Positions 6,731-15,649 are shown, numbered from the stretch's first letter. The stretch is 64,000 nucleotides of DNA from Mycobacterium sp. MYCO198283 (GCF_021213805.1 NZ_JAJQJI010000005.1:248001-312000), one strand, 5' to 3'. Notes: generated by a model not told the origin, from the sequence alone. Made by a program: numbers and translations.

Positions 6731-7987
6731 CTACCGATCGAGGAAGCGTGAGATCCCCGTCGTCCGCACCGCATGCCCCACCTTGGCCTGACGGTAGCCG
6801 ATGAACCCACCTACCGCTGCGAGGAGCGCGATGCCGGTGACCCCCGGAATGGCCATCAGCAAGAGATCGGCGATCGTGGCGGTCCGCAGGTAATCGCTGT
6901 AGCCGCTGCGGAATCCGTCCGGCAGCTGGGCGAACCCACCGCGGTCCGACGTCGCCGGCGCGGCGCTGGGACGCGGGTCGGTTGCCGGCGGCCGCACCGC
7001 CGGTGCCGGAGCTGCGGGCAGGTTCGGCGGCCCCGCGGCCGACGCATCGGCGCCGATCGGTGCGGGCGTCGAGACCGTCGGCACCGACACCATGATCAGC
7101 GGCACCGGCGGGACCGGCAGCGGCGGGATCACCAGCGGCGGCACCAAGAGCTGCATGCTGGAGAACATTGCCGAGCGGGCGGCCTGGCCGGGGTCGGCCA
7201 ACGGTGCCGGCTGCTGCGGCGCCGGCTGCTGCGGCTGATGTGACCCGCCACCTCCGCCGCCGCTTTTGCCGGGCTGTTCGCCGGGATTTCCGCCGGGGTT
7301 CTGACCGGGATGCTCGCCCGGGTTGTCCCCGGGGTTCTCCCCGGGATTGTCACCCGGGTTGTCGCCGGGGTTTTCACCAGGATTCTCGCCCGGGTCGTCA
7401 CCGGGATTGTCACCCGGGTTGTCGCCGGGGTTCTCACCAGGATTCTCGCCCGGGTTGTCACCGGGATTGTGTCCGGGCCCCCCCGGACCGCAGTGGTGGT
7501 CAGGATCGTCGGGATCGTCAGGGTTGTGCGGGTGATGGCGCGGACGCGGCCCCGCAGGTCGGGGGTCCTGGCCCGGGTCTCGGGGACCGTCGGGCCGCTC
7601 GCCGCGAGGTCCGGCGTCGTCGCCGCGGGGCCTGTCGGGCCGTTCGCCGCCGGACCCGCCACCCGATTGGCCGTCGGACCGCGATCCGCCGCCGCGTTCG
7701 TCGGAACCTCGCTGCGAACCAGCGCCGCGAGCGCTGCCGGCGCGAGCGCCGGAGTCATTGCCGCCGCGGGCGCTGCCGGTGCTGCCGCGGGCGCTGGAGT
7801 CGCTGCCGCCGCCACGCGACCCGTCGGAGTCGGACGCGCCGGACCGCTGTGGTGACCGCTCGGACCCCGGGCGGGGTTTAGGGTCGGCGACGGCGGTGGC
7901 GATGCCGAACCCGCCGGCACCGCCGGCCAGCAGCCCGGCAGCCACGACGGCGGCGGCTGCCGCCTGACATACGCGCGACCGCTCCAC
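6731..7987 (-). CDS. repeat-rich surface protein with NPG-D/E repeats, signal peptide and C-terminal anchor
   Basis: The 418-residue protein begins with a signal peptide (hydrophobic core AAAAAVVAAGLLAGGAGGFG). A Ser/Gly/Arg/Asp-rich region follows, then at about residues 170-242 a run of four-residue NPGD/NPGE repeats (12-bp DNA period, 7262-7480), a Pro-rich stretch, and a hydrophobic helix near the C-terminus with a short basic tail. It should be exported and membrane-anchored, with the repeat region spanning the envelope. I do not recognise a functional family. GAGGAAA precedes the GTG at 7987. The low-complexity repeats may vary in number among strains. Confidence 0.65.
   Translation of the reverse strand: MERSRVCQAAAAAVVAAGLLAGGAGGFGIATAVADPKPRPGSERSPQRSGASDSDGSRGGGSDSSARGSTGSARGGNDSGARAGSARGAGSQRGSDERGGGSRSDGQSGGGSGGERPDRPRGDDAGPRGERPDGPRDPGQDPRPAGPRPRHHPHNPDDPDDPDHHCGPGGPGHNPGDNPGENPGENPGDNPGDNPGDDPGENPGENPGDNPGDNPGENPGDNPGEHPGQNPGGNPGEQPGKSGGGGGGSHQPQQPAPQQPAPLADPGQAARSAMFSSMQLLVPPLVIPPLPVPPVPLIMVSVPTVSTPAPIGADASAAGPPNLPAAPAPAVRPPATDPRPSAAPATSDRGGFAQLPDGFRSGYSDYLRTATIADLLLMAIPGVTGIALLAAVGGFIGYRQAKVGHAVRTTGISRFLDR
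7262..7480. repeat. 12-bp tandem repeat tract encoding NPGD/NPGE
   Basis: The tract consists of degenerate 12-bp units coding for Asn-Pro-Gly-Asp/Glu, nested in longer near-identical blocks of about 72 bp (compare 7326-7397 with 7398-7463). It lies inside the surface-protein gene and keeps its frame. Confidence 0.8.
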
Positions 7988-8168
7988 GATTTCCTCACCA
8001 TGTACGCACGGCGCCTGGTCGGCGCGCGCCGCGTCCGGCCATTGTTCCACATGTGCGCGGGCGAAAGTAGCCATCGGGCGGTGTCAGGTTGCACTGCGAA
8101 AACCGGCGCTGGGGTGGAGCGATAGGGTGAGGCCCGGTAGCGACGGAACAGACGGGAGACAGCCGCCG

Positions 8169-8825
8169 ATGGGCCTGTTCACCAAGCGCAAGAGCCGTGC
8201 AGTCCGGCGCGCCGAGGCGCGGGCGGTCATCAAGCGCGCCAAGATGGAGGCCCGGCTGGCCGCGCGCAACGAAGCGCGCCGCTTCAAGTCGTCGCAGCGC
8301 GCCGAGCTCAAGGCGGTGCGGGCGCAGTTGCGCGCGCAGCGCGACAGCGACCGCGCCGCACTGCGGGCCGCCGAGCTGCAGCTCAAGGCGGTCCGCGAGG
8401 GAAAGCTGTTGTCGCCGACCAAGATTCGTCGCGCGCTGACCGTCACCCGGCTGCTGGCCCCGATCATCGTCCCGGTGGCCTACCGCGGCGCCATGGCGGC
8501 CCGCGGCATCCTCGACGAGCGCCGCGCCGAACGGCTGGGCGTGCCGCTCTCCCAGCTCGGGCAGTTCTCGGGCCACGGCGCCAAGCTGTCGGCGCGCATC
8601 GCCGCCGCCGAACAGTCGCTGCAACTGCTCGCCCAGCGCAATCCGAAGGACGGCGAGACGCAGCAGTTCGTCGCCGCCATCACCGGCCGGCTGACCGACT
8701 TGAGCGCGGCCGTCACCGCCGCGGAGAACATGCCGCCGCAGCGCCGGCGCGACGCGCACGCCGCGATTGCCCGGCAGCTCGACGGCATCGACGCCGACCT
8801 GATGGCGCGCCTCGGCGTCGCCTGA
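8169..8825 (+). CDS. DUF6474 family protein, Rv3850-like
   Basis: The 218-residue protein begins MGLFTKRKSRAVRRAEARAV and has a long, very basic predicted coiled coil rich in Ala/Arg/Lys (residues 5-80). A short hydrophobic segment (RLLAPIIVPVAYRGAMAARG) follows, then a helical C-terminal half. The length equals that of Rv3850, and it occupies the same place after espR. The function is unknown; the basic N-terminus and hydrophobic patch suggest nucleic-acid or membrane association. Upstream in-frame codons from 8127 are rejected because the stretch MRPGSDGTDG looks non-conserved. Confidence 0.75.
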   Translation: MGLFTKRKSRAVRRAEARAVIKRAKMEARLAARNEARRFKSSQRAELKAVRAQLRAQRDSDRAALRAAELQLKAVREGKLLSPTKIRRALTVTRLLAPIIVPVAYRGAMAARGILDERRAERLGVPLSQLGQFSGHGAKLSARIAAAEQSLQLLAQRNPKDGETQQFVAAITGRLTDLSAAVTAAENMPPQRRRDAHAAIARQLDGIDADLMARLGVA

Positions 8826-8829
8826 GTTG

Positions 8830-9342
8830 GTGGCGCCGGCTGCACCGACCGCCCGCCTGCGCGGCGCGGCGTGCGGGCTCGCCACCGCGGCCCTGGCGCT
8901 CGCCGCCCACGCGGCAGCCGGCGGCGCGCCGTCGGGCGGCGGGGCCGCCGCGGGCGCGGTGGTCGCGGTGACGGTCGGCGCGGTGGCGGGACAGGCGCGC
9001 CGCCCCGGACCTGCGCACGTGACGGCGTTGCTCGCCGCCGGCCAGGCCGCCGCGCACGTCGTCTTCGAAGCGGCCGGCCACGGCCATGCCGGCGGGTCGC
9101 CGGCGGCGCCCATGCTCGCCGCCCACCTGCTGGCCGTGGCCGCCGCCGCGCTGCTCATCGCCGCCGGCGACCGGCTGTGCGGCGCCCTGTCGGCGGTGGC
9201 GACGGCGCTGCTGCAGCCCCGCGCCGGCGTCGTCGCGGATGTCTCCCGAACGTTCGTCGCGGCCGATCAGCCGCCGCAGTGGGCGCTGCTGCGTGTCGCG
9301 TCGATCCCTGACCGAGGTCCCCCGTCGGGCGCACTGCGCTGA
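8830..9342 (+). CDS. Ala-rich integral membrane protein, possible Rv3851 equivalent
   Basis: The 170-residue protein is dominated by Ala/Gly/Val hydrophobic helices; four are plausible before residue 130. It begins five bases after the DUF6474 gene, so the two probably form an operon. GTG at 8830 or TTG at 8827 can serve as start. Three His residues lie near its centre (VVFEAAGHGHAGG) and it precedes the copper genes, so it could belong with them, but I recognise no family. Confidence 0.55.
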   Translation: MAPAAPTARLRGAACGLATAALALAAHAAAGGAPSGGGAAAGAVVAVTVGAVAGQARRPGPAHVTALLAAGQAAAHVVFEAAGHGHAGGSPAAPMLAAHLLAVAAAALLIAAGDRLCGALSAVATALLQPRAGVVADVSRTFVAADQPPQWALLRVASIPDRGPPSGALR

Positions 9343-9386
9343 CCTTCGCCCCGTTCGCGGGGTCCCCGACGACCGTAGGAACCTCC

Positions 9387-10007
9387 ATGTCCCCTGTTCT
9401 TCGGCGTGCGCTGTACGCCACCATTCCCCTGGCCGCGGCCGCCACAGTCGCTGCCCCCACCGCCGCCGCCCATGTCCACGTCGACGCCGACGACCTCGTC
9501 CGCGGCGGGTCGGCCACGCTCGAGTTCCGGGTGCCCGGCGAATCGGACACCGGTGCGCTCACCACGGCGTTGCGCGTCGAACTGCCCGACGTGACCTCCG
9601 CCCGCACCGAGCTGATGCCCGGCTGGTCCGCGCGGCTCGACCGCGACCCGGCTGCCGGGACCGTGCGCGCGGTCACCTGGTCGGCCGTCCCGGGCACCGG
9701 CATCTCGTCCGACCAGTTCGCGGTGTTCCGGGTGCGCGTCGTGCTGCCCGACGCCGACACCGCCGCCTTCCCCGCCGTCCAGACCTACAGCGACGGCACC
9801 GTCGTGCGTTGGGATCAGCCGACGCCCGCCGACGGCACCGAACCCGAGCATCCGGTGCCGGAGCTCACCTTGGCCGCCGCGGACGGCCCGACGTCGGCGG
9901 TCGCCGCGCGGCCGGCGGATGCGACCGCCCGGTGGCTCGGTGGGGTGGCGCTGGTCGCCGGGATCGCGGCGCTGGTCGCCGCACTCACGGTGCGGCGGCG
10001 GTCGTGA
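9387..10007 (+). CDS. YcnI-like (DUF1775) copper-binding exported protein
   Basis: The 206-residue protein has a signal peptide ending ...PTAAAH, leaving a histidine at or next to the mature N-terminus (HVHVDADDLVRGGSATLEF), as in YcnI copper-binding domains. The DUF1775 beta-sandwich with conserved Trp residues follows (MPGWSARLDRD, VTWSAVPGTGI, VRWDQP). A C-terminal helix and RRRS tail anchor it to the membrane. YcnI proteins bind Cu(II) outside the cell and partner with CopC/CopD for copper uptake. Its stop overlaps the GTG of the next gene (GTGA), so it heads a coupled three-gene operon. Confidence 0.85.
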   Translation: MSPVLRRALYATIPLAAAATVAAPTAAAHVHVDADDLVRGGSATLEFRVPGESDTGALTTALRVELPDVTSARTELMPGWSARLDRDPAAGTVRAVTWSAVPGTGISSDQFAVFRVRVVLPDADTAAFPAVQTYSDGTVVRWDQPTPADGTEPEHPVPELTLAAADGPTSAVAARPADATARWLGGVALVAGIAALVAALTVRRRS

Positions 10008-10519
10008 GGCTCGTGGCGGGCGTGGTCGCCCTGCTGGCGGTGCTGGCGTGGCCGCTGCCGGCGACGGCGTCCGCGCACGCCGCGCGGGTCGGTGCGGAAC
10101 CGGCGGCCGACGCGGTGCTCGACGCCGGCCCGACGCGGGTCCGCGCCACCTTCAACGAGGCCCTGCAGCGTGAGTTCGCCTCGATGACGGTGGTCGGGCC
10201 CGACGGCAACCTGTGGTCGGCGGGGGACGCGGAGGTCACCGGCGCCGCCATCAGCGTCGGTGTGCGGCCGCTCGGCCCGGCCGGTCCGTACACCGTCAAC
10301 TATCGCGTGACGTCGGCCGACGGGCACGTGGTGTCGGGCTCGTGGACCTTCCACCTCAGGGTGGCCGGCACCGGTGAACCCGGTCCGTCCGCTGCGGCGC
10401 CGGATGTCGGAACCGGTCTCCCGGCCTGGCCGTGGCTGCTCGGCATTCCGGCCGTCGTGCTCGCCGCGGGCGGGCTCGCCGGCCTGGGGTGGGTGCGCCT
10501 GCGGCGCCGCGGTCGGTGA
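10004..10519 (+). CDS. CopC-domain periplasmic copper-binding protein, membrane-anchored
   Basis: The 171-residue protein has a signal peptide (LVAGVVALLAVLAWPLPATASA) followed at once by HAARVGAEPAADAVLD, the CopC mature N-terminus with its copper-binding histidine. The DGHVVSGSW motif near residue 106 supplies the second copper histidine. A C-terminal helix (WLLGIPAVVLAAGGLAGLG) with an Arg-rich tail tethers it to the membrane, unlike free periplasmic CopC. The GTG start overlaps the previous stop, and its own stop overlaps the next start, giving tight translational coupling with the YcnI-like and CopD-like genes. Confidence 0.88.
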   Translation: MRLVAGVVALLAVLAWPLPATASAHAARVGAEPAADAVLDAGPTRVRATFNEALQREFASMTVVGPDGNLWSAGDAEVTGAAISVGVRPLGPAGPYTVNYRVTSADGHVVSGSWTFHLRVAGTGEPGPSAAAPDVGTGLPAWPWLLGIPAVVLAAGGLAGLGWVRLRRRGR

Positions 10520-11433
10520 CGCGCCCGGCGATGGGCGCGGCGGCCGCCGGCCTGGTCGCCGCCGCGCTGATCGCGTTCCGCGCGCTCGGTGGCGCCGATG
10601 CCGGTGTCACCGCGATCCGAGCGTTCGCGGACGGCGCGGCGGCGCTCACCCTCGGCCTGGCGCTGGCGCCGGCGCTCGAGGAGCCGCGGCACCGCCCGCG
10701 GATCACCGCCGCGATCGGGCGGCCGTTGCTGGTGGCGGCCGGCTGCTGGCTCGTCGCCGAACTGCTGCGGATGGCACTGGCCGCCGCGGCGGCCGCGGCG
10801 GTGCCCGTCTCCCGGCTGCCGCTCAGGGTGCTCACCGACTTCGCGTTCCACACCGCGCCCGGCCGTGCGGCGGTGGCGACGGTGGTGGCGGCCGCGGTGG
10901 TCGGCGGAGTCGCGGCCGCCCGGGTGCCCGGCTCCGGTGTCGCCACGGCCGTCGCCGGTATCACGGCCGCCGGCATCGCCGCGCGGGCGGTCACGGGACA
11001 TCTGGCCGACCAGCCGGTCGCGGCGGCCGCGGTGGCGGTGCACGCCCTGGCCGCCGCCGCCTGGGTGGGCACGCTGGCGGGGCTGGTGCTGGTCGTGCGA
11101 CACCGGGGCGGCTGGGCGCGGGTGCTGCCGCGGTTCTCTCATCTTGCGCTCTGGTGCTTCTCGGCGGTGATCCTGAGCGGGGTGGTGGCGGCGGTACCGG
11201 CGATCGGGTCGGCGGCCGCGCTGATCTCCACCGGATACGGCCGGTTGCTGCTCGCCAAGGTGCTGCTCGCGGCGGTGTTGGGGGTGCTCGGCTGGCGGGG
11301 CCGCACGCTGTGGACGCCGGCCGCCCGCGCGCACCGCGCGACCGCCGGCCGATCCGGTGCCCGGCTGCGGGTGGAGGTGGCGGTCATGGCGGTCGCCGTC
11401 ACGGCCGCCGCGGCACTGGCGGTGACGGGGTGA
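10516..11433 (+). CDS. CopD-family integral membrane copper transporter
   Basis: The 305-residue protein has about eight hydrophobic helices. The CopD-type features visible are the HALAAAAWVGTLAGL segment near residue 178, the basic loop with RFSHLALWCF, and the conserved TGYGRLLLAKVLLAAVLG stretch near residue 240. CopD imports copper handed over by CopC. It is the last gene of the coupled YcnI-CopC-CopD operon. The operon is absent from this position in M. tuberculosis, so it is an insertion between the DUF6474/membrane pair and hns. Confidence 0.83.
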   Translation: MTRPAMGAAAAGLVAAALIAFRALGGADAGVTAIRAFADGAAALTLGLALAPALEEPRHRPRITAAIGRPLLVAAGCWLVAELLRMALAAAAAAAVPVSRLPLRVLTDFAFHTAPGRAAVATVVAAAVVGGVAAARVPGSGVATAVAGITAAGIAARAVTGHLADQPVAAAAVAVHALAAAAWVGTLAGLVLVVRHRGGWARVLPRFSHLALWCFSAVILSGVVAAVPAIGSAAALISTGYGRLLLAKVLLAAVLGVLGWRGRTLWTPAARAHRATAGRSGARLRVEVAVMAVAVTAAAALAVTG

Positions 11434-11531
11434 CTCCGGTTTCGCCTGGACCGGCGGCTGGCAAGATGGGTACCACTTGCGAAGCAACGGCCCGGCCCGG
11501 TCGCTGCGCTCGCCCTGGAAGGAGTGGCCAC

Positions 11532-12128
11532 ATGGCGGACGAGCAGGATCGACCCGAGACACCGCACCCGCCTCGCGGCGCGGCATCCCCCGGGCCGGCC
11601 GACTCGCCCGCGGCGCCGCCGAAGAAGCAGGCCGCCAAGAAGACGCCGGCGAAGAAGGCTCCCGCTAAAAAGACGGCGGCGAAGACGCCGGCCGCGAAAA
11701 AGACGCCGGCGAAAAAGGCGGCCGCGAAGACGCCGGCGAAAAAGGCCGGACAGCAGCCGGCGGCGAAGGCCCCGGAGCAGCCGCCCGCCAAGAAGGCCGC
11801 AAGAAAGGCGGCCGAACAGGCCGTCGAGTCGGTCAAGACGGTCGAGTCCCCCAGCAAGGACAGTCCCGCGCCGCCGCCCGAGCCACCCGCGGCTGCCGAG
11901 CCACCCGCTGCGCCCGAGCCACCCGCTGCGCAGGAGGCCGCCCCCGCGAACCGGCGAGCCGGCGCCGACACCGTGGCAGCACAGGCGAAGGCGACAGTGC
12001 AACGCGCACCCGATCCGCTGGCCGGCGCCGCCACGCCGTGGCCGCCGCAGTCGCGCGCCGCCATCGGGATTGCCGTCCTGGTCAGCCTGCTGGCGGTCCT
12101 GTTGATCCGGCGACTGCAAGACGACTGA
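11532..12128 (+). CDS. hns: Hns-like membrane-anchored histone-H1-like protein (Rv3852-like)
   Basis: The 198-residue protein has an acidic N-terminus and then a Lys/Ala/Pro-rich region of PAKKA/TPAKK repeats (residues 35-80) typical of histone-H1-like nucleoid proteins. A Pro/Glu/Ala-rich linker follows, and a single C-terminal helix (AIGIAVLVSLLAVLLIRRL) resembles the end of Rv3852. Rv3852 was annotated as H-NS-like and its C-terminal helix makes it membrane-bound, so its role is thought to lie in chromosome organisation near the membrane. This copy is about 60 residues longer than the tuberculosis one because of the Pro-rich linker. GGAAGGAG-like sequence precedes the ATG. Confidence 0.85.
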   Translation: MADEQDRPETPHPPRGAASPGPADSPAAPPKKQAAKKTPAKKAPAKKTAAKTPAAKKTPAKKAAAKTPAKKAGQQPAAKAPEQPPAKKAARKAAEQAVESVKTVESPSKDSPAPPPEPPAAAEPPAAPEPPAAQEAAPANRRAGADTVAAQAKATVQRAPDPLAGAATPWPPQSRAAIGIAVLVSLLAVLLIRRLQDD

Positions 12129-12135
12129 CCGGCGC

Positions 12136-12166
12136 TTGACCCTGACGCGGCGTCAGGCGCCATAGT
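12136..12166 (+). promoter_or_regulatory. MerR-type promoter/operator of the tipA-like gene
   Basis: TTGACC (12136-12141) and CATAGT (12161-12166) are separated by 19 bp, the long spacer typical of MerR-activated promoters. The spacer region holds a perfect 8-1-8 palindrome, CCTGACGC-G-GCGTCAGG (12141-12157). Transcription would start about 12173, exactly the A of the gene's ATG, so the mRNA is probably leaderless and the regulator acts on its own promoter. Confidence 0.8.
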
Positions 12167-12172
12167 GAGCGC

Positions 12173-12925
12173 ATGGACGTCAGAACGGTCGGGGCCGTCG
12201 CCGCGCTGACCGGCGTGTCGGTGCGCACACTGCACCACTACGACCACATCGGCCTGGTGGTGCCCAGCGTGCGCACCACCGCCGGCTACCGCGGCTACAC
12301 CGACGCCGACGTCGAGCGGCTGCACCTGGTGCTCGTCTACCGCGACGCCGGGCTGCCGCTCTCCGACATCCGACGACTGCTCGACGATCCGGCCGTCGAT
12401 GTGCTCAGCCAGCTGCGGCGTCAGCACGCACTGCTCAGCGCACAGGCCGACCGGCTCCAACACACCATCCTCGCCGTGGAGAAACTCATGACCGCACACC
12501 GATCAGGACTGCAACTCACCGCCGAAGAACAGGTGGAGGTGTTCGGCACCACCCGGTTCGGCGACGAGTACGCCGACGAGGCGCGCGACCGCTGGGGCGA
12601 CACCGACGCCTGGCGGCAGTCCCAGCAACGCGCCGCGCGGTTGACGAAGTCCGACTGGCAGCGCGTCAAGGCCGACGGCGATGCGCTCCTGGCCGATCTG
12701 GCGCACGCCAAGCGGACCGGCGTCACGCCCGGATCACCCGAGGCCGACGCGCTGGTGGCGCGCCACCGGGCCGCCATCGAGCAGTTCTACGACTGCCCGC
12801 CGGAGTTGCACATCGGGCTGGCGGAGCTCTACCTCGCCGACGAGCGGTTCACCCGGTACTACGAGGACGCCGAACCGGGGCTGGCCCAGTTCGTGCACGA
12901 CGCCATCGTGGCCGCATACTCCTGA
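12173..12925 (+). CDS. MerR-family regulator with TipAS drug-sensing domain
   Basis: The 250-residue protein has a MerR winged helix (residues 5-70: [21 protein letters not shown]...) and a dimerisation coiled coil. Its C-terminal TipAS domain (about 110-250) shows the [22 protein letters not shown] segment typical of the antibiotic-binding fold. TipA proteins sense thiopeptides or other amphipathic drugs and activate their own gene and efflux genes. No efflux gene is adjacent, so only autoregulation is supported here; the 19-bp-spaced palindromic promoter immediately upstream fits that well. It is absent from the equivalent tuberculosis interval. Confidence 0.9.
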   Translation: MDVRTVGAVAALTGVSVRTLHHYDHIGLVVPSVRTTAGYRGYTDADVERLHLVLVYRDAGLPLSDIRRLLDDPAVDVLSQLRRQHALLSAQADRLQHTILAVEKLMTAHRSGLQLTAEEQVEVFGTTRFGDEYADEARDRWGDTDAWRQSQQRAARLTKSDWQRVKADGDALLADLAHAKRTGVTPGSPEADALVARHRAAIEQFYDCPPELHIGLAELYLADERFTRYYEDAEPGLAQFVHDAIVAAYS

Positions 12926-12927
12926 CT

Positions 12928-13422
12928 GTGAGTAACGCACCGATCGACCCCCGCGCGACCGCCGACCTGGTCGACGACATCGGCCCCGAGGTCCGCAGCT
13001 GCGACACCCAGTTCCGGCAGTTCGGCGGGCGGGATGTCTTCGCCGGACGCATCACCACCGTGCGGTGCTTCCAGGACAACGCGCTGCTGAAGTCGGTGCT
13101 GTCCGAACCCGGCGACGGCGGCGTGCTCGTCATCGACGGGTCGGCGTCACTGCACACCGCGCTGGTCGGCGACGTGATCGCCGGCCTCGGCGCCGACAAC
13201 GGCTGGGCCGGGATCATCGTCAACGGCGCCGTGCGCGACAGCGCGGCGCTGCGGGGTGTCGACCTGGGCATCAAGGCGCTGGGCACCAACCCGCGCAAGT
13301 CGACCAAGACCGGAGACGGCGAACGCGACGTCACCGTGGAGATCGGTGGCGTCGCGTTCGTACCGGGTGAGATCGCCTACAGCGACGACGACGGCATCGT
13401 CGTCACCGAGGCGCCGCGCTAG
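12928..13422 (+). CDS. rraA: RraA-family protein (Rv3853-like; formerly called MenG)
   Basis: The 164-residue protein matches RraA throughout: the [12 protein letters not shown] segment, [18 protein letters not shown], the [12 protein letters not shown] motif with the conserved Arg-Asp, and a C-terminal GDGERDV...[14 protein letters not shown]. RraA binds and inhibits RNase E in enterobacteria; some members are aldolases. The old annotation as demethylmenaquinone methyltransferase is not supported by the fold. GTG at 12928 begins two bases after the regulator's stop. The stop overlaps that of ethA by 4 bp. Confidence 0.9.
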   Translation: MSNAPIDPRATADLVDDIGPEVRSCDTQFRQFGGRDVFAGRITTVRCFQDNALLKSVLSEPGDGGVLVIDGSASLHTALVGDVIAGLGADNGWAGIIVNGAVRDSAALRGVDLGIKALGTNPRKSTKTGDGERDVTVEIGGVAFVPGEIAYSDDDGIVVTEAPR

Positions 13423-14891
13423 ACGGAGACCGGGGTGCGCTGCCGGCTGAAGTGCAGCGCCTCGTCGTCGACCTTGCCGTAGCGGATCAGCCGCAGGTCG
13501 AGCATGTAGTTGTGGTTGAGGCGCCACGGCAGTTTCGAGCCGGCCTTGGGCAGCCAGTCGAGGGCGCGCAGCACGTAGCCCGGCGTGAAGTCCATCAGCG
13601 GACGCTCTTCGACGTCGGGCCCGGGCCGCGACGGCTCGACGCAGTCGTAGCCGTGGGCGTCCATGTAGTTGAGCACCCGGCACACGTACTCGCTCACCAG
13701 GTCGGCCTTGAGGGTCCACGACGCGTTGGTGTAGCCGATGGTGAACGCGAGGTTCGGCACGCCGGAGAGCATCATCCCCTTGTAGGCCATCGTCTGGTTC
13801 AGCTCGATCGGCTCGCCGTTGCGGTGCAGGGTCGCCCCGCCGAACAGCTGCAGGTTCAATCCCGTTGCGGTGATGATGATGTCGGCCGGCAGCTCCCGGC
13901 CCGACGTCAGCAAGATGCCGTTCTCGGTGAACCGCTCGATGGTGTCGGTGACCACCTCGGCCTTGCCCTCGCGGATGACCTTGAACAGATCGCCGTTGGG
14001 CGCCAGGCAGAGTCGCTCGTCCCACGGGTTGTAGCGCGGGCCGAAGTGCTTCTCGACGTCATAGCCCTCGGGCAGCCGGCGCTCGGCCATGGTCATCAGC
14101 GTCTTGCGCATGAACTTCGGGTAGCGGCGCGCGAGGCGGTACTGCGCGAACTGGAACAGCACGCTCTTCCACCGCACGAGGAACGACGAAACGCTCTGCG
14201 GCAGCGGGGAATTGTTCACCCGGTCGGCGAACGGGTCCTTGGCGGGCAGGGTGCCGATGTAGGTCGGCGAGCGCTGCAGCATGGTGATGTGGCCGACGCC
14301 GGTCTTCACCATCGACGGGATGAGCGTGACGGCCGTGGCGCCGCTGCCGATCACGACGACGTTCTTGCCGGCGTAGTCGAGGTCATCCGGCCAGTGCTGC
14401 GGGTGCACGATCGTGCCGCGGAAGTCCTCGGCGCCCGGGAACTTCGGAGAGTAGCCCTGGTCGTAGTTGTAGTAGCCGCTGGCGGCGAACAGGAAGTTGC
14501 ACGTGATGGTGCGCTCTTCGCCGTCGACCTCGACGCGGACCGTCCACTGGCCCTCGTCGTCCGACCAGTCGGCGGAGACCACCTTGTGGCGGTAGCGGAT
14601 GTGTGAGTCGATGCCGAACTCGGCGGCGGTCTCCTTGAGGTACTCCAGGATGGCGGGTCCGTCGGCGATGGCCTGCGCCGATGTCCACGGCTTGAAGCGG
14701 AAGCCGAGCGTGAACATGTCGGAGTCCGACCGGATGCCGGGGTACTTGAACAGGTCCCAGGTGCCGCCGAGATTGTCGCGGCGTTCGAGGATCGCATAGC
14801 TCTTGGTGGGACAGCGGTCCTGCAGGTGCCAGGCGGCGCTGATGCCGGAGATGCCGGCTCCCACGATCACGACGTCGAGGTGTTCGGTCAT
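13419..14891 (-). CDS. ethA: Baeyer-Villiger monooxygenase EthA
   Basis: The 490-residue flavoprotein has an N-terminal FAD-binding GxGxxG ([10 protein letters not shown]), the type I Baeyer-Villiger fingerprint FxGxxxHxxxWP ([12 protein letters not shown], about residue 157) and a second NADPH-binding GxGxxA/G (VVIGSGATA). It oxidises ketones and thioethers with NADPH and O2; in M. tuberculosis it activates the prodrug ethionamide. Long identical stretches to EthA ([51 protein letters not shown]) support orthology. It is divergently transcribed from ethR across a 77-bp operator region. Confidence 0.95.
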   Translation of the reverse strand: MTEHLDVVIVGAGISGISAAWHLQDRCPTKSYAILERRDNLGGTWDLFKYPGIRSDSDMFTLGFRFKPWTSAQAIADGPAILEYLKETAAEFGIDSHIRYRHKVVSADWSDDEGQWTVRVEVDGEERTITCNFLFAASGYYNYDQGYSPKFPGAEDFRGTIVHPQHWPDDLDYAGKNVVVIGSGATAVTLIPSMVKTGVGHITMLQRSPTYIGTLPAKDPFADRVNNSPLPQSVSSFLVRWKSVLFQFAQYRLARRYPKFMRKTLMTMAERRLPEGYDVEKHFGPRYNPWDERLCLAPNGDLFKVIREGKAEVVTDTIERFTENGILLTSGRELPADIIITATGLNLQLFGGATLHRNGEPIELNQTMAYKGMMLSGVPNLAFTIGYTNASWTLKADLVSEYVCRVLNYMDAHGYDCVEPSRPGPDVEERPLMDFTPGYVLRALDWLPKAGSKLPWRLNHNYMLDLRLIRYGKVDDEALHFSRQRTPVSV

Positions 14892-14968
14892 GGGACCGAC
14901 GGTATCAACAACGCGTCGATGTAGTCAACACCGTGTCGAGAAAGTCGACGTGGCGTAAAGTCGAGGCC
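14892..14968. promoter_or_regulatory. ethA-ethR divergent promoter/EthR operator
   Basis: The 77 bp between the genes are packed with related half-sites: GTCGATGTAGTCAAC (14915-14929), GTGTCGAG (14933-14940), GTCGACGTGGCG (14944-14955) and GTCGAG (14960-14965), as in the extended multimer operator known for EthR. TAAAGT at 14956-14961 is a -10 element seven bases before the ethR ATG, implying a leaderless ethR mRNA. Confidence 0.7.
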
Positions 14969-15607
14969 ATGACCGCAGTGCCGACCTCCGCCCCGCGCGG
15001 CCGTCGCTCCTCCCGGCCGTCGGGGGACGATCGCGAGCAGGCCATCCTCCGCACGGCCGAGCGGCTGCTCGAGGACCGCCCGCTCGCCGACATCTCCGTC
15101 GACGACCTGGCGCGCGGCGCCGGGATCTCGCGCCCGACGTTCTACTTCTACTTCCCGTCGAAGGAGGCGGTGCTGCTGTCGCTGCTCGACGCCATCGCCG
15201 CCGAGGCCGACGCCGCCCTGCAGCGCCTGGTCGACGCGCCGCCGGCCGAGCTGGCCGCGCTGTGGCGCACGGGCATCGAGGTGTTCGTCGAGACCTTCCG
15301 GAGCCACCGCGCCGTCGCGCGCGCGGCCGCGGCCGTCAAGTTCACCAACGCCGAGGTCCGCCGGCTGTGGTCGGAGTTCATGCGCAAGTGGGTCGCCCAC
15401 ACCACCGCCGTCATCGAGGCCGAGCGCAGCTACGGCGCGGCGCCGGTCACGCTGCCGGCGGAGGACCTGTCGACGGCGCTGAACCTGCTCAACGAGATGG
15501 TGCTCGCGGCGGCGTTCGCCGGGGAGGAACCGGCCGTCCCCGACGACCGCATCCTCGACACCCTGACCCACATCTGGACGAGCACCATCTACGCCCCCCG
15601 CAGCTGA
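14969..15607 (+). CDS. ethR: TetR-family repressor EthR
   Basis: The 212-residue protein has the EthR N-terminus (RPSGDDREQAIL.TAE) and a TetR helix-turn-helix with the exact EthR recognition segment SVDDLARGAGISRPTFYFYFPSKEAVLL. The C-terminal ligand domain shares EthR features such as the TGIEVFVETF helix and ALNLLNEMVL. It represses ethA by cooperative binding of several dimers to the intergenic operator, and hydrophobic ligands release it. Upstream ATG codons from 14933 fall inside the operator, so I chose 14969, which lies at the predicted transcription start. Confidence 0.95.
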   Translation: MTAVPTSAPRGRRSSRPSGDDREQAILRTAERLLEDRPLADISVDDLARGAGISRPTFYFYFPSKEAVLLSLLDAIAAEADAALQRLVDAPPAELAALWRTGIEVFVETFRSHRAVARAAAAVKFTNAEVRRLWSEFMRKWVAHTTAVIEAERSYGAAPVTLPAEDLSTALNLLNEMVLAAAFAGEEPAVPDDRILDTLTHIWTSTIYAPRS

Positions 15608-15635
15608 CGTCGGCGCCGCTTGTCGGACCGTCATG

Positions 15636-15649
15636 CGAACATATGTTCG
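15636..15649. promoter_or_regulatory. LexA (SOS) box at the dinB start
   Basis: CGAACATATGTTCG is a perfect palindrome matching the mycobacterial SOS consensus TCGAAC-N4-GTTCGA at every core base. It overlaps the likely -10 (CATATG) and the first possible start codon of the polymerase gene, so LexA binding would block transcription. Confidence 0.85.

Noticed and set aside
7323..7535. Plus-strand frame of SPGLSPGF repeats
   Set aside because: Mirror of the NPG repeat tract on the coding strand; no start signals. It is also not a CRISPR, since the repeats lack unique spacers.
11139..12119. Minus-strand frame rich in Leu/Arg/Gly opposite hns
   Set aside because: Antisense reading of the PAKKA repeats produces artificial LLRRRL repeats.
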